From: Polytrichum commune
Lineage: Eukaryota; Streptophyta; Polytrichopsida; Polytrichales; Polytrichaceae
Direction: 5' to 3'
Assembly (NCBI GenBank): GCA_950295325.1
Contig: OX485803.1
Location: 28,766,001-28,830,000, forward strand
Length of the DNA: 64,000 nt
The notes beneath the pieces are model-generated. The model saw nothing but the letters and a program-made list of their open reading frames with translations. It had not been told where the DNA came from and did not search any database. This document shows positions 11,847-22,976 of the stretch, in pieces (position 1 is the first letter of the stretch; the number at the start of each line of letters is the position of its first letter). The position numbers were made by a program, and so were the translations under genes.

Positions 11847-11888
11847 CTCTAAAACCCTAAAACCCCTTAAAACCCTAAACCCTAAACC
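11847..11888. repeat. Short interstitial telomere-like tract (CCCTAAA)
   Basis: The tract contains AAAACCCTAAAACCCC then AACCCTAAACCCTAAACC: two perfect plant telomere heptamers in a row plus degenerate ones. It sits exactly where unit 1 breaks off inside nuclease exon 1. AAACCCTA is also a known promoter telo-box, but this position is a duplication junction. Confidence 0.85.
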
Positions 11889-11892
11889 AGAT

Positions 11893-12892
11893 CTATGCAT
11901 GTTACCCACCCTTGGTTGACCTTAAGATTAATGAAAAATCTCGGATCTAGGGCCGTTTCATTTGTTGTGTCAATACCAATAACCTCTCCCAGTGTTTCGG
12001 CGATAGGAAGTGCCTGATCATGGTGTTCATACGGTAGCTTCCTCAAAGCAATCCATGTTGGAAACGCTAGGTTACTTGGGTAATCAAGGTTAAATCCTGG
12101 CACCCAACTTTGGATCATGCATGTGCCCCACTTGGATTTGAACGGTGACAACATGAGAGCATTGTGTAAAGCGTCTTTGTCATCTCCGGAAAGAAAAATA
12201 ATAATCATTTCCCTACATTCCTATACAATGTCAACGAGCTACCTCTTAACTCCATGTTGGAAACGCTAGGTTACTTGGGTAATCAAGGTTAAATCATGCC
12301 ACCCAACTTTGGATCATGCATGTGCCCCACTTGGATTTGAACGGTGACAACATGAGAGCATTGTGTAAAGCGTCTTTGTCATCTCCGGAAAGAAAAATAA
12401 TAATCATTTCCCTACATTCCTATACAATGTCAATGAGCTACCTCTTAACTCCTTGTTGAGATCTTGTATCCACAACTTCATATCTTGAATGGAGGGCTTG
12501 GGACCAACGAACTTAGCAATCAAAAGTTGATCTTTTAATAAAGCAATGCATTCATTCAAATTTTGCAAGTAAATTTTGAAGGTAATGGCATCATTTCTCA
12601 CCAAAAAGCCGCAAAAGTTCCTCTCCATGTTTGATGGAAGGATCTCATCATGTTGTTCTTTGAACGGGTTCAACTCATCTCCCGATCCTTGATTACTGGC
12701 CTCCACCAACACTTCTATCATTGCATCTGTCATCTCCACAACATGCTTTGGCACATCTCCCGAGATCCATCTGCCCCAGTGTTCAAGATTGAAGTCTTCA
12801 ATGCCCTTCAAACGTGATTTGGCCCTTCGAAATATACCTCTCGCAAAACAACCCTTCAAAACGCAACCCCAAATTGAAAATGAAGACGTCAC
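11893..12892 (-). pseudogene. Gag-like DUF4283 retroelement remnant, unit 2
   Basis: Reading on the minus strand, 12892-12404 encodes an N-terminal region of 162 codons. After a stop and a frame change, 12208-11893 encodes a segment with WVPGFN, PTWIALRKLPYE and GEVIGID motifs. That segment fits the DUF4283 domain found in gag-like proteins of plant LINE-type elements. A 199-bp tandem duplication breaks the frame between the two parts. No zinc knuckle or reverse transcriptase follows. It is inactive. Confidence 0.55.
12053..12450. repeat. 199-bp tandem duplication inside the gag-like remnant
   Basis: The stretch beginning CCATGTTGGAAACGCTAGG at 12053 is repeated from 12252 with very few differences (for example CAACGAG against CAATGAG near the unit ends). 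The period is 199 bp. Confidence 0.93.
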
Positions 12893-15800
12893 TTGAAGTT
12901 CTCAATATATTATGCCCACCACAACAACCAACAAGGGTAGGGCATTGTCACTACAAGAAATGGAGTTAGATGCTTGATTCTCAATTCTTCACATTGTATT
13001 AGAAACATGTACCATATAATTCATGCACACGTTCAAAATGAGTTTTGTATTTCATTCCAATATTCTTAGATTGACGTCTTGCATTTGAACGAACCCTTCA
13101 ACTGAAAGACTGAAATTTGAGAACCCTTTAAAAGGAAACTCATATGAGAGCTTCAATCTTGAACACTGATCTGCCCCTCTCCTCCAACATCGGGTCAAAG
13201 CGCGGTCCACTGCCATACCTAACTTTTCCCACAAAAGCTTCCACCCTTTCTGTTGTTGCTCCTGAATCCTCGTCCCCTTGCCAATCTGTGTTCGTCCACC
13301 ACTCAGATCTTATTCAGATACGCTTCTACACTATGATTCCCGTATGATTCTGCCCTAAAATTCCTTCAAACTTCTTGATCTACTCTAAACTCTCACGGAT
13401 ATATCTACTGCTAGGACTCTAGGAGTCAAGGACTAAAAATATCCCCAGACACTGGCTCCATCTGATCTGGACAATCTAATGCACCCATCTTTTCCGCCTT
13501 CATGCAACACTAGGAGTCAAGGACTGACTTAGCGCCGCTTTACAGCTAGAGGCCGGGCCAATTCCCCTTGAGGCCGATTGCATGAAATTTTAGTCCTTTT
13601 TGGGTTGGAGGCCATCCTCAACTACACATTATAATAAGGGCGGCTTTATATTAGGGGCCATTTGGCGGCCGGGCCATTTGGAGTAGAGGCAACTTGGACT
13701 TGAAGTGGCCCTTACTTTACTCTAACTTTAGCTCTACTTTACAAAGTGGCCCGTTGAGTAGCCCTTGCAATATAAAGTCCATAGGACCACTTGTAGGGTC
13801 CAAATTGGAAATTCCGCTTTAAAGTGGGCCTTCCAAATGGCCCTAGGGACTTTATATTGTAAGGGCCACTCAACGGGCCACTTTGTCTTAAATGAATTAT
13901 GCCCCTTCTTGAACTAAAGTCATAAAGTCATAAATGACTATATGACGGAAGTTGGGTGAAGTGGCCTGTAGATGCGAAGTGGCTCTCCATAAACCCTCGA
14001 CCCATTTTTTTGCCGGCGGGCCACTTTTTTCCCTCCAAAACGCCGCCATGTCACCCGCCACGCAAGCTTTAGGAGAAGTGGGCCGACTCTCAATATAAAG
14101 CCCTCGGGGCCATATTAGGGGCCATTTGGACAATCTAAGCACTCTCATTGGTTGATGCCTAGGGTTTGGAAACGGCCCCTAGAAATGGCCCCTAATATAA
14201 AGTGGCCCTAAGATTAGAATGGGGGCCAATTTCTCCATATGTAAAGGCCTTAGGGCCAAGAAGCTAGGCTGATTCAATAAAGCTAGCATAATCCAACGGA
14301 TCTAGCATAATCTAGGATAGAGCCGTTCATATTACCACATAATCCAATGGATATAGTTCGTTGAAAAATCATATTTTATTGAATTAGTTTTTATTTATTG
14401 AAATGTGACATTGGCCCTCCATTTTGGGTGCACCCAATTCAACGAGCTCGGGCTGTGTTGTACCATGCATTTTTTGATAAAAAAATTCATACCACCAAAT
14501 CGGCCCGGCCTCTAGGTGTAAAGGGGTTGGGGCCGATTACAACCTTTTGGCCAATTACAAGTGAGGATTTCAAGCCTCTTGCACAACGAATTGGCCCAGC
14601 CTCTAGGTGTAAAGCAACCCTTGGTGGTTCCAAGTTCAACATGCTACATGTTGACACCTTCCGGTTTTCCTTTATTGATTTGACGTATATTCCAAAGATT
14701 CCTCTAATATGGTCATTTATTTTTTGAAATCTCGTGCCCCAATCACACCAAACATTATGTTTGGTTTGAGCCATGAAATTATTAGGGATTATGTTGAGAA
14801 ATAGATGTTGGCCCACCACTTTTCATATTATTATAACCAAATATGCCGACATATGGTGTTTGAACTAGCCGGTGTGATCAACCCTCAAACTCAACCGGTT
14901 CATCTGTAACTAGCAATTGGTTCTCCCCATTCATTGGATGGAGTGACATGGTAACACAAGGAACATAAGGAACATGTAACATGTGACATGAATTTGAGAG
15001 GATGGATGGACATGGAAGAGTCAAATGCATGGGAGGTCATGATGAATGTATGGTACGTGGCCCCATTGTGGGCACTCCCATCTCCACAAACCATTTTGAG
15101 CGTTGGGTTGAACCATATATTGTTTCATCAGTTGACTAGGTATTGTGAATTGAAAACACATTGTCATTTCAAGTTTCAGATTTGGAAATCATATATAAGA
15201 AAAATTATAGGAGGTGAAACTGAAGAATCTCAATCTTTTCACGTGAGTAATTGTATCTATAATGATTCATACGCTTCCCACCATAACACATGTGGTGCCA
15301 CTTTGTAACTCTAAAATTGGTAGGTGTCCAATTAGAAAACACGATCATAGGAAGGTCCCAATGCGAGATGGGTACTCTTCAAATGAGGCCACTATTTGTC
15401 AACAATTCATTTACTCATTTTATTCACCCCTAGTTGACATTTATGTATATAGGGCCAAACCACTTGTCCAAAATGAATAATGGATGTGCACTTTTGGGGG
15501 ACGAAGACATCAAACGACAACAACAAAAGCAACAACATAGCAACCACATCTTCAAATGTTTGTATTCCATGTTTGCAAACCACCATAGTTGTGTAGTTTT
15601 GCAATTTAGTGTATGTCATATTGGCGGTTGGAATTGTCCAAAATTCATGCATAACTCCAAATATACTTAAACTTTGCTTCCCTTCACCACGCGTAGGAAG
15701 TGCCACTTGTATATTGAATTGACATGTTCTAGATAGTAGCACATAGCAAGCATAGAAATCAACTCCCAATTAGTTTAGTCACCGCACCACTTAGACGCTT

Positions 15801-16914
15801 CAAATTGAATGGCAACCATCCAATATGGTTTGTCAATGCAACACTTAGATGCTCAAAAAATGGAAGGCAATTGTGTACACATGTATCAGAGAACAACCTT
15901 CTTCAAGAGTCCCTCTCCTTTGTTGAGTGCAATCGTAGCTTGAGCCATGTGACAAAGGTATACTTTAATTTTGTCACAATGAGGTTCCTTTGTTTGTTAG
16001 TTTGTTTTCCCCCCCAAATGTTTCTAGTGTGAGAGAGGACACCACAATGTTAATGGTAGTATGTAGTGTCACCAACCTACTAGTGTCACTTATCCTATTA
16101 TGAGGCACATGCCCAGGGTACACTTGACATTAGTATGCTTCATAATATGACGAGGCCTATGTATAGTTACAATAATAGTCAACAAGTTGACCACTTGTGT
16201 AAATACATGATACTTGACATTAACATGCTCAATAATATCTTCTTCTTGCATACTAAACCATAAAACTAGAACTTAAAGTACTCCAATGTGCTACACTTAA
16301 TGTTAATACACCATAAAATATTACTAACTTCAAAAAATTCACATATATTGACAAGTAGTGTCATGTTGATTAGCATATGTGACATTTCTAAGCCTCTAGG
16401 CAATTTACAAAGTGGTAACCCCTTGCAAATAATGTACATGACACAAAATAATGTAAACAATGTAGTATTGATATTAAATACAAAGAAGAGTAGGTACCTT
16501 TGATGGTATTCAATTAAAATAAGCATACCACAAATAGATTCTTTTACCTTTGCACCCACTCTTCGTAGGATATAAAACGCACATTACATGCATGTAGCCA
16601 TTTTCTTCACAATTTTTGGAGCATAAACAATTATATTATTTATGATCAAAATGAATATTTGATTGTTCTCAAAACATAATCACCTAAGTTTCCAATTATT
16701 TTAATTATTGATCCTCAAGTGGTTAACACTTTTTGCAACGTACTCCAATTTCTTTTGAACACATGTCCTTTTGACTTTGTTCTTAGATCCACATCTACAC
16801 CACACACCACTCAAATATAGGTGTCCACTTAAGATGAATAGCCAAAGTAGGCCCGCTTTCCTTATTCTAAGTCTCAAATCCAACTTTGGTATTCTTTGTT
16901 AGATGCGGAATCCT
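12481..16914. repeat. Segmental duplication block A, unit 2
   Basis: This is the partner of 1634-5990 and very similar to it. It is interrupted by a 571-bp MITE at 13638-14208 and ends at the Emigrant-like insertion at 16917. A copy of dispersed repeat DR1 is at 16600-16870 (minus). No gene is seen. Confidence 0.9.
13638..14208. mobile_element. 571-bp PIF/Harbinger-like MITE with nested inverted repeat
   Basis: The left end begins GGGCGGCTTTATATTAGGGG. The complement of the right end begins GGGCCACTTTATATTAGGGG. Over 26 bp only two positions differ. It is flanked by TAA (13635-13637 and 14209-14211). The sister unit 1 has the uninterrupted site with a single TAA at 3297-3299. Inside, arms of about 40 bp at 13741-13780 and 13849-13888 (core AAGTGGCCCGTTGAGT) form a second inverted repeat, perhaps a nested element. 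There are no coding sequences. Confidence 0.95.
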
Positions 16915-16916
16915 TA

Positions 16917-17396
16917 CAGTAGCCTCTTGCCTAAGTACGTAACTTGAACTTGGGAGGATTGTGCGTACTTAGCCGGTAGGTGCGCACTTTAGGCTTTAGG
17001 GTTCCTAATCGCTTGATTCAAGCGTCAGGTATGGGTTTAGGAAACACCGTTGTATTTAAAGGGTTTCGAGTCACTTTATAAGCAAGTGGTAGATATAGAG
17101 GATCAATTGCTCTGCTCCAAAGTTCGAGAAGAGGTTGACTCAGGAAACATTCGATGATCTTAGAAAGTTGTTTGAATCGTTTCAAAGTAAGGTCGGGGCT
17201 GTTACCTTGAAAGCCAAATGCAAGAATCTTCAAAACTTGCGCCAAATGACAATCCATGACATGTTGAACTAAATAAATCTGAACCCTATTTTTTCAGGAA
17301 AATAATGCGTACTTTACTGGGATGCGTACTTAAACGGGTGCGTACTTTACCGGGATGTGTACTTAAACGGGTGAGCACTTAGGCGGGAGGCTACTG
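16917..17396. mobile_element. 480-bp Tc1/mariner-type (Emigrant/pogo-like) non-autonomous element
   Basis: The left end reads CAGTAGCCTCTTGCCTAAGT. The complement of the right end reads CAGTAGCCTCCCGCCTAAGT. A TA duplication flanks it (16915-16916 and 17397-17398). The empty site is seen in unit 3 near 24630 (ATCCTTATACC). CAGTA..CCTC ends with a TA duplication match Emigrant/Lemi1 and pogo-like elements. Subterminal repeats with a GCGTACTT core occur at both ends, possible transposase-binding sites. A 79-codon minus frame inside has no recognisable transposase motif. Confidence 0.9.
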
Positions 17397-17398
17397 TA

Positions 17399-18526
17399 TA
17401 TCAAGGAATAAGATGGGACTTTCTGCATAACGAAATATCAACCGTCCATTGACTTTGAATATATCAACCCATACAATAGTGGCAAACCTATTTTGTTCAA
17501 AATATCGACTTCTCTTCCACAGTTCAAAACTTTCTCGAACATTGTATGTGCAAAGTAAGACATCTTTGCGTACATCCTGTAACGCATGCTCAACAACTCT
17601 GGTGAACACGGAATCAGAACATGGGCGTAACTTAATGAACAAGTGTGTCATACTCTCTTGATCATTTAGAAAGCAACGAAAGTCTACACTGGAAGAGAAT
17701 ATACTTTACATACTGGGGGAACAATGATCAGAAACATTTGCTTTGGATCCCTGTTGTGATATATCATCATGAGACTGTTGCTGAATTGCCAGCACGAATG
17801 ATGTATATTCCTGACACATGCAAAGACTCGAAACCAGACAGAGAAGAATAAAATTAAATCACATCCAGATTCATATTTCATCAACACGGATTTCACATTG
17901 ATACAATCACATCGCACAACAACATAAAATCAATACCTACCAAGCATAGGGTTGCAATTCTGAGTTTTTATTTCTATATTCTCTTGTTAAAAACCCAAAA
18001 AGGTTGAATTATGAGTTAAATCAATGTTGAGGTAGCACTGAAGAGATTGAAGTCATGAAGGGCCACTTTATACATGGCTTGGGGCTGGCCCGAGCACTAA
18101 CCCGATTCATGTCCTTTAAGCCCTCAATCTGGTCTCATTTGATGACTTTCTTTTCCGGCCCAAGCACTGGTATGAGTTATGTCCTTTGAGTCCTCAATCT
18201 AGCCTTACTTTATGATCTTTTTGGGGGCCCAACCTTGTCACATGTAAAGTGATGAGGCCCGATGATCTTGAGGGTTAAGTTTCATGAAGCTTACCATGGT
18301 CAATGCCTAGTGTTCTCGACAATTAAGTTGCACGACACTTACCATGGGGATGACCTCTATAGGGTTGTGGTTAGTGAATCAAAATTGGGTCCCACCATAC
18401 TAAAACGGGGCCTTTGAATCTAATTCCCATGTCAAAGTGCTCGTGTAAATTTATCTACCATGTTTAATGCATTAAACGATGGGTGCGGTTTAGGAGATAC
18501 ACCAAATTCTTGATAAACGGCTAAAA
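17399..18526. other. Unit 2-specific spacer, no recognised gene
   Basis: The first 60 bp still resemble the unit 3 sequence near 24650. After that the stretch is private to unit 2. Short frames at 17391-17917 on both strands show no domain I know. From 18060 there are loosely repeated GGCCC- and TCATGTCCTTTGAG-like phrases. I see nothing functional. Confidence 0.5.
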
Positions 18527-19985
18527 TGTTTCATTTTCCCCGTAAGTGTATAACTAGTGTCTTAATTGTTGTACTATGAACCTAATGCTACCATATTTAT
18601 ACTATTTTTTGCATTATTAGACTAAATTATAGCCTAAATATTTCATTTTTACCTTAAGTGTGTTATTAACACCCTAATTGTTGTATTATTAGCCTAATGC
18701 TATCATATTGTTTTGTCAATTATTGTATTCTTGGACTAACCCATTGCCTAATGCACACCATATTTATTGATTAACGACCTTTTTTTTTTTAATCTTCAGT
18801 CTTTGATTAACACCCTAATTGTTGTGTTATAAGCCTAATGCTACCATATATGTGCTAATTATTGCGTTATTGGACTAACCCATTGCCCAATGCATGCGAT
18901 TTTTTTGATTAACGATTCATTTGTATCTTAAGTGTACGATCAACGCCTTAAGTATCAGGTTATTAGCCTAATGCTAACATACTTATACTAATTGTTGTCT
19001 TACAAGACTAAGTCAGAGACTAAGGCATACCATATGCATGTATAAATGCTTGAATGTTTCATCCTTATCTTGAGTCTTCGATTAGCACCCTAATTGTTGT
19101 GTTGTTAGCGTAATCTACCATGTATGTGCTAATTATTGTATTATTGGACTAACCCATCGCCCAATGCACGCCAATTTGTGATTAACGACTAAAATGTTTC
19201 ATTTGTATCTTAAGTGTATGATTAACCCTTAAGTATTGTTTTATTAGCCTAATGCTAACATACTTATACTAATTGTTGCCTTATTAGACTAGGTCATAGC
19301 GTAAACCATACCATATGCTTGTATAAATGCTTCAATGTTTCTTTTTTATCTTAAGTCTTCGATTAACACCCTATTTGTTGCGTTATTAGCCTAATGCTAA
19401 CATACTTATACTAATTGAGGCCTAATTAGACTAACTCATGGCATAAGCCATAGCATATGCTTGTGTAATTGTTTGAATGCTTCATTTTTATATTGAGTCT
19501 TCGATTAGCACCCTAATTGTTGTGTTGTTAGCGTAATGCTACCATACATGTGCTAATTATTACGTTGTTAAACTAACCCATTGCCTAATGCACGCCGATT
19601 GTTTGATTAACGACTTTGATGTTTCATTTTTATCTTAAGTGTATGATTACTGTTTAATTGTCGTGTTATTAGCTTAATGCTAACATACTTATACTAAATG
19701 TTGTGTTATTGGACTAAGTCATGGCGTAAGCCATGCCATATGCTTGTATGCTTGTTTAAATGTTTCATTTTTATGCGAAGTATGCGATTAGCACCCTAAT
19801 TGTTGTGTTATTATCCTTGTGCTAACATACGTATACTAATTGTTGCCTTATTAGACTAAGTCATGGCCTAAGCCATAACATATGTGCGTATAAATGGTTG
19901 AATGTTTCATTTATATCTTAAGTCTTCAATGAGCACCCTAATTGTTGTGTTAGTAGCCTAATGCTACCCTATATGTGGTAATAAT
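18527..19985. repeat. Satellite-like array, about 11 monomers of 141 bp
   Basis: Degenerate monomers start near 18527, 18638, 18780, 18919, 19057, 19197, 19339, 19480, 19622, 19763 and 19904. Each holds TTTCATTTTTATCTTAAGT, then CACCCTAATTGTTGTGTTA, then TAGCCTAATGCTAACATAC. Two variant types occur. One continues CTAACCCATTGCC and the other ACTAAGTCATGGC; they partly alternate, as in a two-monomer higher-order repeat. The array is absent from units 1 and 3 and ends about 290 bp upstream of the unit 2 AP2-like gene. Confidence 0.9.
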
Positions 19986-20273
19986 CATGGGGGTTGGATG
20001 TCCAGAGACTATTTCCCGTTGAACAAAGGTGTTGCTAATTCGGTGGCGACAAGTCAGAGCCTCAGAGGAGTCACCATGCAGACAGACACATCAGCAGCAA
20101 CCCTGTCTGCAACCTTCACCATATATAGTACCGACGCTCTCTTGCTGGTTCACTTACTCTCGAAGCAGAATCGTGTACATGCACATTAGTGGAGGAATTA
20201 CATCCATTTCGCTGTTTGCAATTGCAAAATTAGCTGTTTAATCTGAACGCTGTTTGATCCAAAATTACCATGC

Positions 20274-20851
20274 ATGGCTTCACCCAGAATGAGGAGACCC
20301 GGTGGGAGATCGAAGGACAGAGACGAGTTTTATGGCATTTTAGATCGACGAGGGAAATACATCGTCCATATCTGGCTTCCGGGACCTGAGAGGAAGAAAA
20401 CATGGATAAAAAGGATTGATTTGGAGTCGGCTCGGAGGCTTGTGAAGATTTGCTCGCTGCACATTGATGAATTCAACGCTCTCCCCAGGCATCATCGCGA
20501 TCGCAATGTTCACCTGTTCCAGAAGGAGGCATTCGAAGAATTTGTACTCCAGCAGCTGGAGGCAGACCGTAACTCGCACCAAGAGTTTGGCATAATCCAG
20601 CGAATTGACATGGAAGGTATATATGCTTTAGGGATGATAGGAATATTGATTACGGTTTACCATGCTTCTGGATTTAGGTTGATGCCAGAAATCTGTTTGC
20701 ATCGTCGATTAGATAGAATTCGATGCATATATGCTCACATGGTGAGCATTGTGCAGGAACTCCACCAACACCTGAAAACAATGAACTGGACACCATGGAG
20801 GTTATTGAAGGAGTGGATGAATTGCTGGATTCTTTTCTCTTGGATATCTAA
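20274..20851 (+). CDS. AP2/ERF-like protein, unit 2, internally deleted (predicted 145 aa)
   Basis: Exon 1 (20274-20616) is intact and encodes the full AP2-like region (GKYIVHIWLPG, KTWIKRIDLESA). The sequence corresponding to 6890-9452 of unit 1 is deleted, with the join near 20725. This removes exons 2 and 3 and most introns. Exon 1 ends in phase 1 and the remaining last exon (20757-20851) begins in phase 1. Splicing them directly keeps the frame, giving the domain joined to the acidic tail (DELLDSFLLDI). The leftover intron is 140 bp, with GT and AG in place. Unspliced reading also stays open to 20897. It may be a small functional variant or a pseudogene. Confidence 0.5.
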
Positions 20852-22051
20852 GAAGCAAAGCTCGAGACCTTGCGTCACTGAGGGTTTCGTGCCTTGAGTT
20901 GAATTGAATTTCAATAGATGTTCAATACGTACTCTTCTCTGCCAAATCTTCCCGTATTGACTCTTGTTGTGAGGGTAAACCTGACAGGCCAACGAGATAT
21001 ATTTCACAGGTTGTGCTTTTCAAACCATAGAGGTCATACATCATGTTATATGGGTATCTGTGATAGCTTTACCATTAGGATGTGTTATATCATTTGTGTG
21101 CATTACAATTAGTGTGAGTTAGACTACGGGATGTCTTAGACATAACCCATTTAGTCGTGTATGTGAGATTGGGGACGTGGAAAATCTGTGCAGTAACAGA
21201 CTACACTACTATTCTTGTTGATGTGAATGTGTATTGTGACCAACAAGGAAATATATAGCTGTGGACATACCACATAATGTTTCCAAGTGAGTTACACTGC
21301 GCACCTGAATGGCCAACCTTTAGATTTATACACAGTCACTACATGGGTGGACACTATTTCTCATATAAATTTGCCACCAGTGTGAAAGTGAGACAATGCA
21401 ACACCCGGCAGCCGCGTTTGTGTTACCCTCGCCAATGAAAGCAAATGAATAACTTTTAGTTTCCATTAAAGGTTGGGTATATTATCACCCACACGCTTCA
21501 ACAAATATTCAATTAAAAATCATGGAAAACTTAGTATCGAAGTGCCAAACCTCAATTTGTTGGCACGAAGCCTGTGTTGGGGATCTGCGTAGGAGAGCGT
21601 CAGTTTTAAGAGGGTTAAGAGCCTAGTTCAATCACCAAAAGCTTCCTAATAGCTATATAAACTCATCCATTGTGGACGAAAAGAGTCCGTTGGTATATTT
21701 CTGTAGTCTCCATTGGGTTGGCTGTCGATGGATTGTCATGAAGGTCCCTCATAGACCTGCCCAAGAAGAAGTATGTCACCCCCCAAAGAAAACTACCACA
21801 TGTCATTCCTCCAATGGCTGGGACTGACTTGAATTTCATGTGGAAACTACAATCCGGCATTGTTTTAGGTTGGTTGCAAACACAAAGTTCTCGGTTTGTA
21901 GGAGTTTTAGCAAATGCACCTGCCCCCTACTCGACTTTAGAGTGCTCTTAAAAGTTATAGCCCTTGTCCCCAGGTAGGTAGGTAGGTATAACCCTTGTCC
22001 AAAATTTAGGTAGATAAGGTCAACACTTTTGCATAATAACTGTCGACCTAT

Positions 22052-22436
22052 GAGCCAATCAAAACATGACACATCATCAAAAACCTTTGTCGAAATGGTT
22101 ATGGGTGGAATGCTCTTTGCATGAACTAAAAAACAGATGGGAGTTGTTGGAATTGCTCTCCACTTGGATGAGTGACCCAATCGAAACATGACATATCATC
22201 AAAAACCTTTGTCAAAATGATTATGGGTGGAAACCGTGGAATGCTCTCTACATGAACTAAAAAACAGATGGGAGTTGTTGGAATTGCTCTCCACTTGGAT
22301 GAGTGACCCAATCGAAACATGACATATCATCAAAAACCTTTGTCAAAATGATTATGGGTGGAAACCGTGGAATGCTCTCTACATGAACTAAAAAACAGAT
22401 GGGAGTTGTTGGAATTGCTCTCCACTTGGATGAGTG
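22052..22436. repeat. 131-bp tandem triplication
   Basis: The segment with AACATGACATATCATCAAAA and GGGAGTTGTTGGAATTGCTC occurs three times in a row. The AACTAAAAAACAG landmark lies at 22124, 22255 and 22386. Sister blocks have one copy. The first unit lacks the short AAACCGTGG insert that the others carry. Confidence 0.92.
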
Positions 22437-22542
22437 ATCAATATATGGGAAGTGTGTAGAGGCATTGGCCACGTCGGGGGATGGCATGTTCGACAAACGT
22501 TCGAGCCAATAATCTGATTGGCTCGCAAGGGGGGTTGGATTT

Positions 22543-22698
22543 ATTTTATTTTATTTCTATTTCTATTTCTATTTTTAATTAATTTTGAGACAGAAGGCCA
22601 AAACAAGCCAACGCCAAAATTGAAAGGAACCAAAAGAGAAAACACGCCCACTTCGAGGGGAGGCGGAACCCCTCGGACGCGAAACACCGCCACGTAAG
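22543..22698 (-). mobile_element. Short retroposed insert (SINE-like) with A-rich tail and about 16-bp target duplication
   Basis: The insert is bracketed by AAGGGGGGTTGGATTT (22527-22542) and the same sequence with an expanded G run (from 22696). The site in units 1 and 3 has one copy. On the minus strand it ends in an A-rich tail of AAATAG and AAAAT repeats. A 16-bp duplication and a 3' A-rich tail indicate target-primed reverse transcription. The body is about 150 bp, starts near the C run and shows no clear tRNA promoter boxes, so its origin is unknown. Confidence 0.75.
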
Positions 22699-22976
22699 GG
22701 GGGGGGGGGGGTTGGATTTTAGTTTACTGGAAATGGAGTTTGTATCCAATGAGGACAATGGTGGGGAGCCTGCAACCATGCTAGGTGTCGCATGGTGATT
22801 GGAGGCGGTCTACATTGAAATTGGAAATAGCCTCCCGGGTTTGGAAGCTTTAGGACAGGTTTTGTGTGCTGGGAGCTTATTAAGGTGGAAGGCGGTTGCA
22901 AACTCTTCGACACACAATACTTAAATACCATGCTCTAGTTATGTTTAATTTGCATGGGGTCACCTCTTTGAGACTG

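Larger units (their letters stand above)
20852..22976. repeat. Segmental duplication block B, unit 2
   Basis: This block is homologous to 9630-11846 and 29860-31933. It stops at 22976, before the nuclease exon. Compared with its sisters it carries a three-unit 131-bp tandem expansion, a retroposed insert, and a deletion of about 100 bp between two GCAAGGG motifs (near 22526). There is no gene. Confidence 0.88.
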
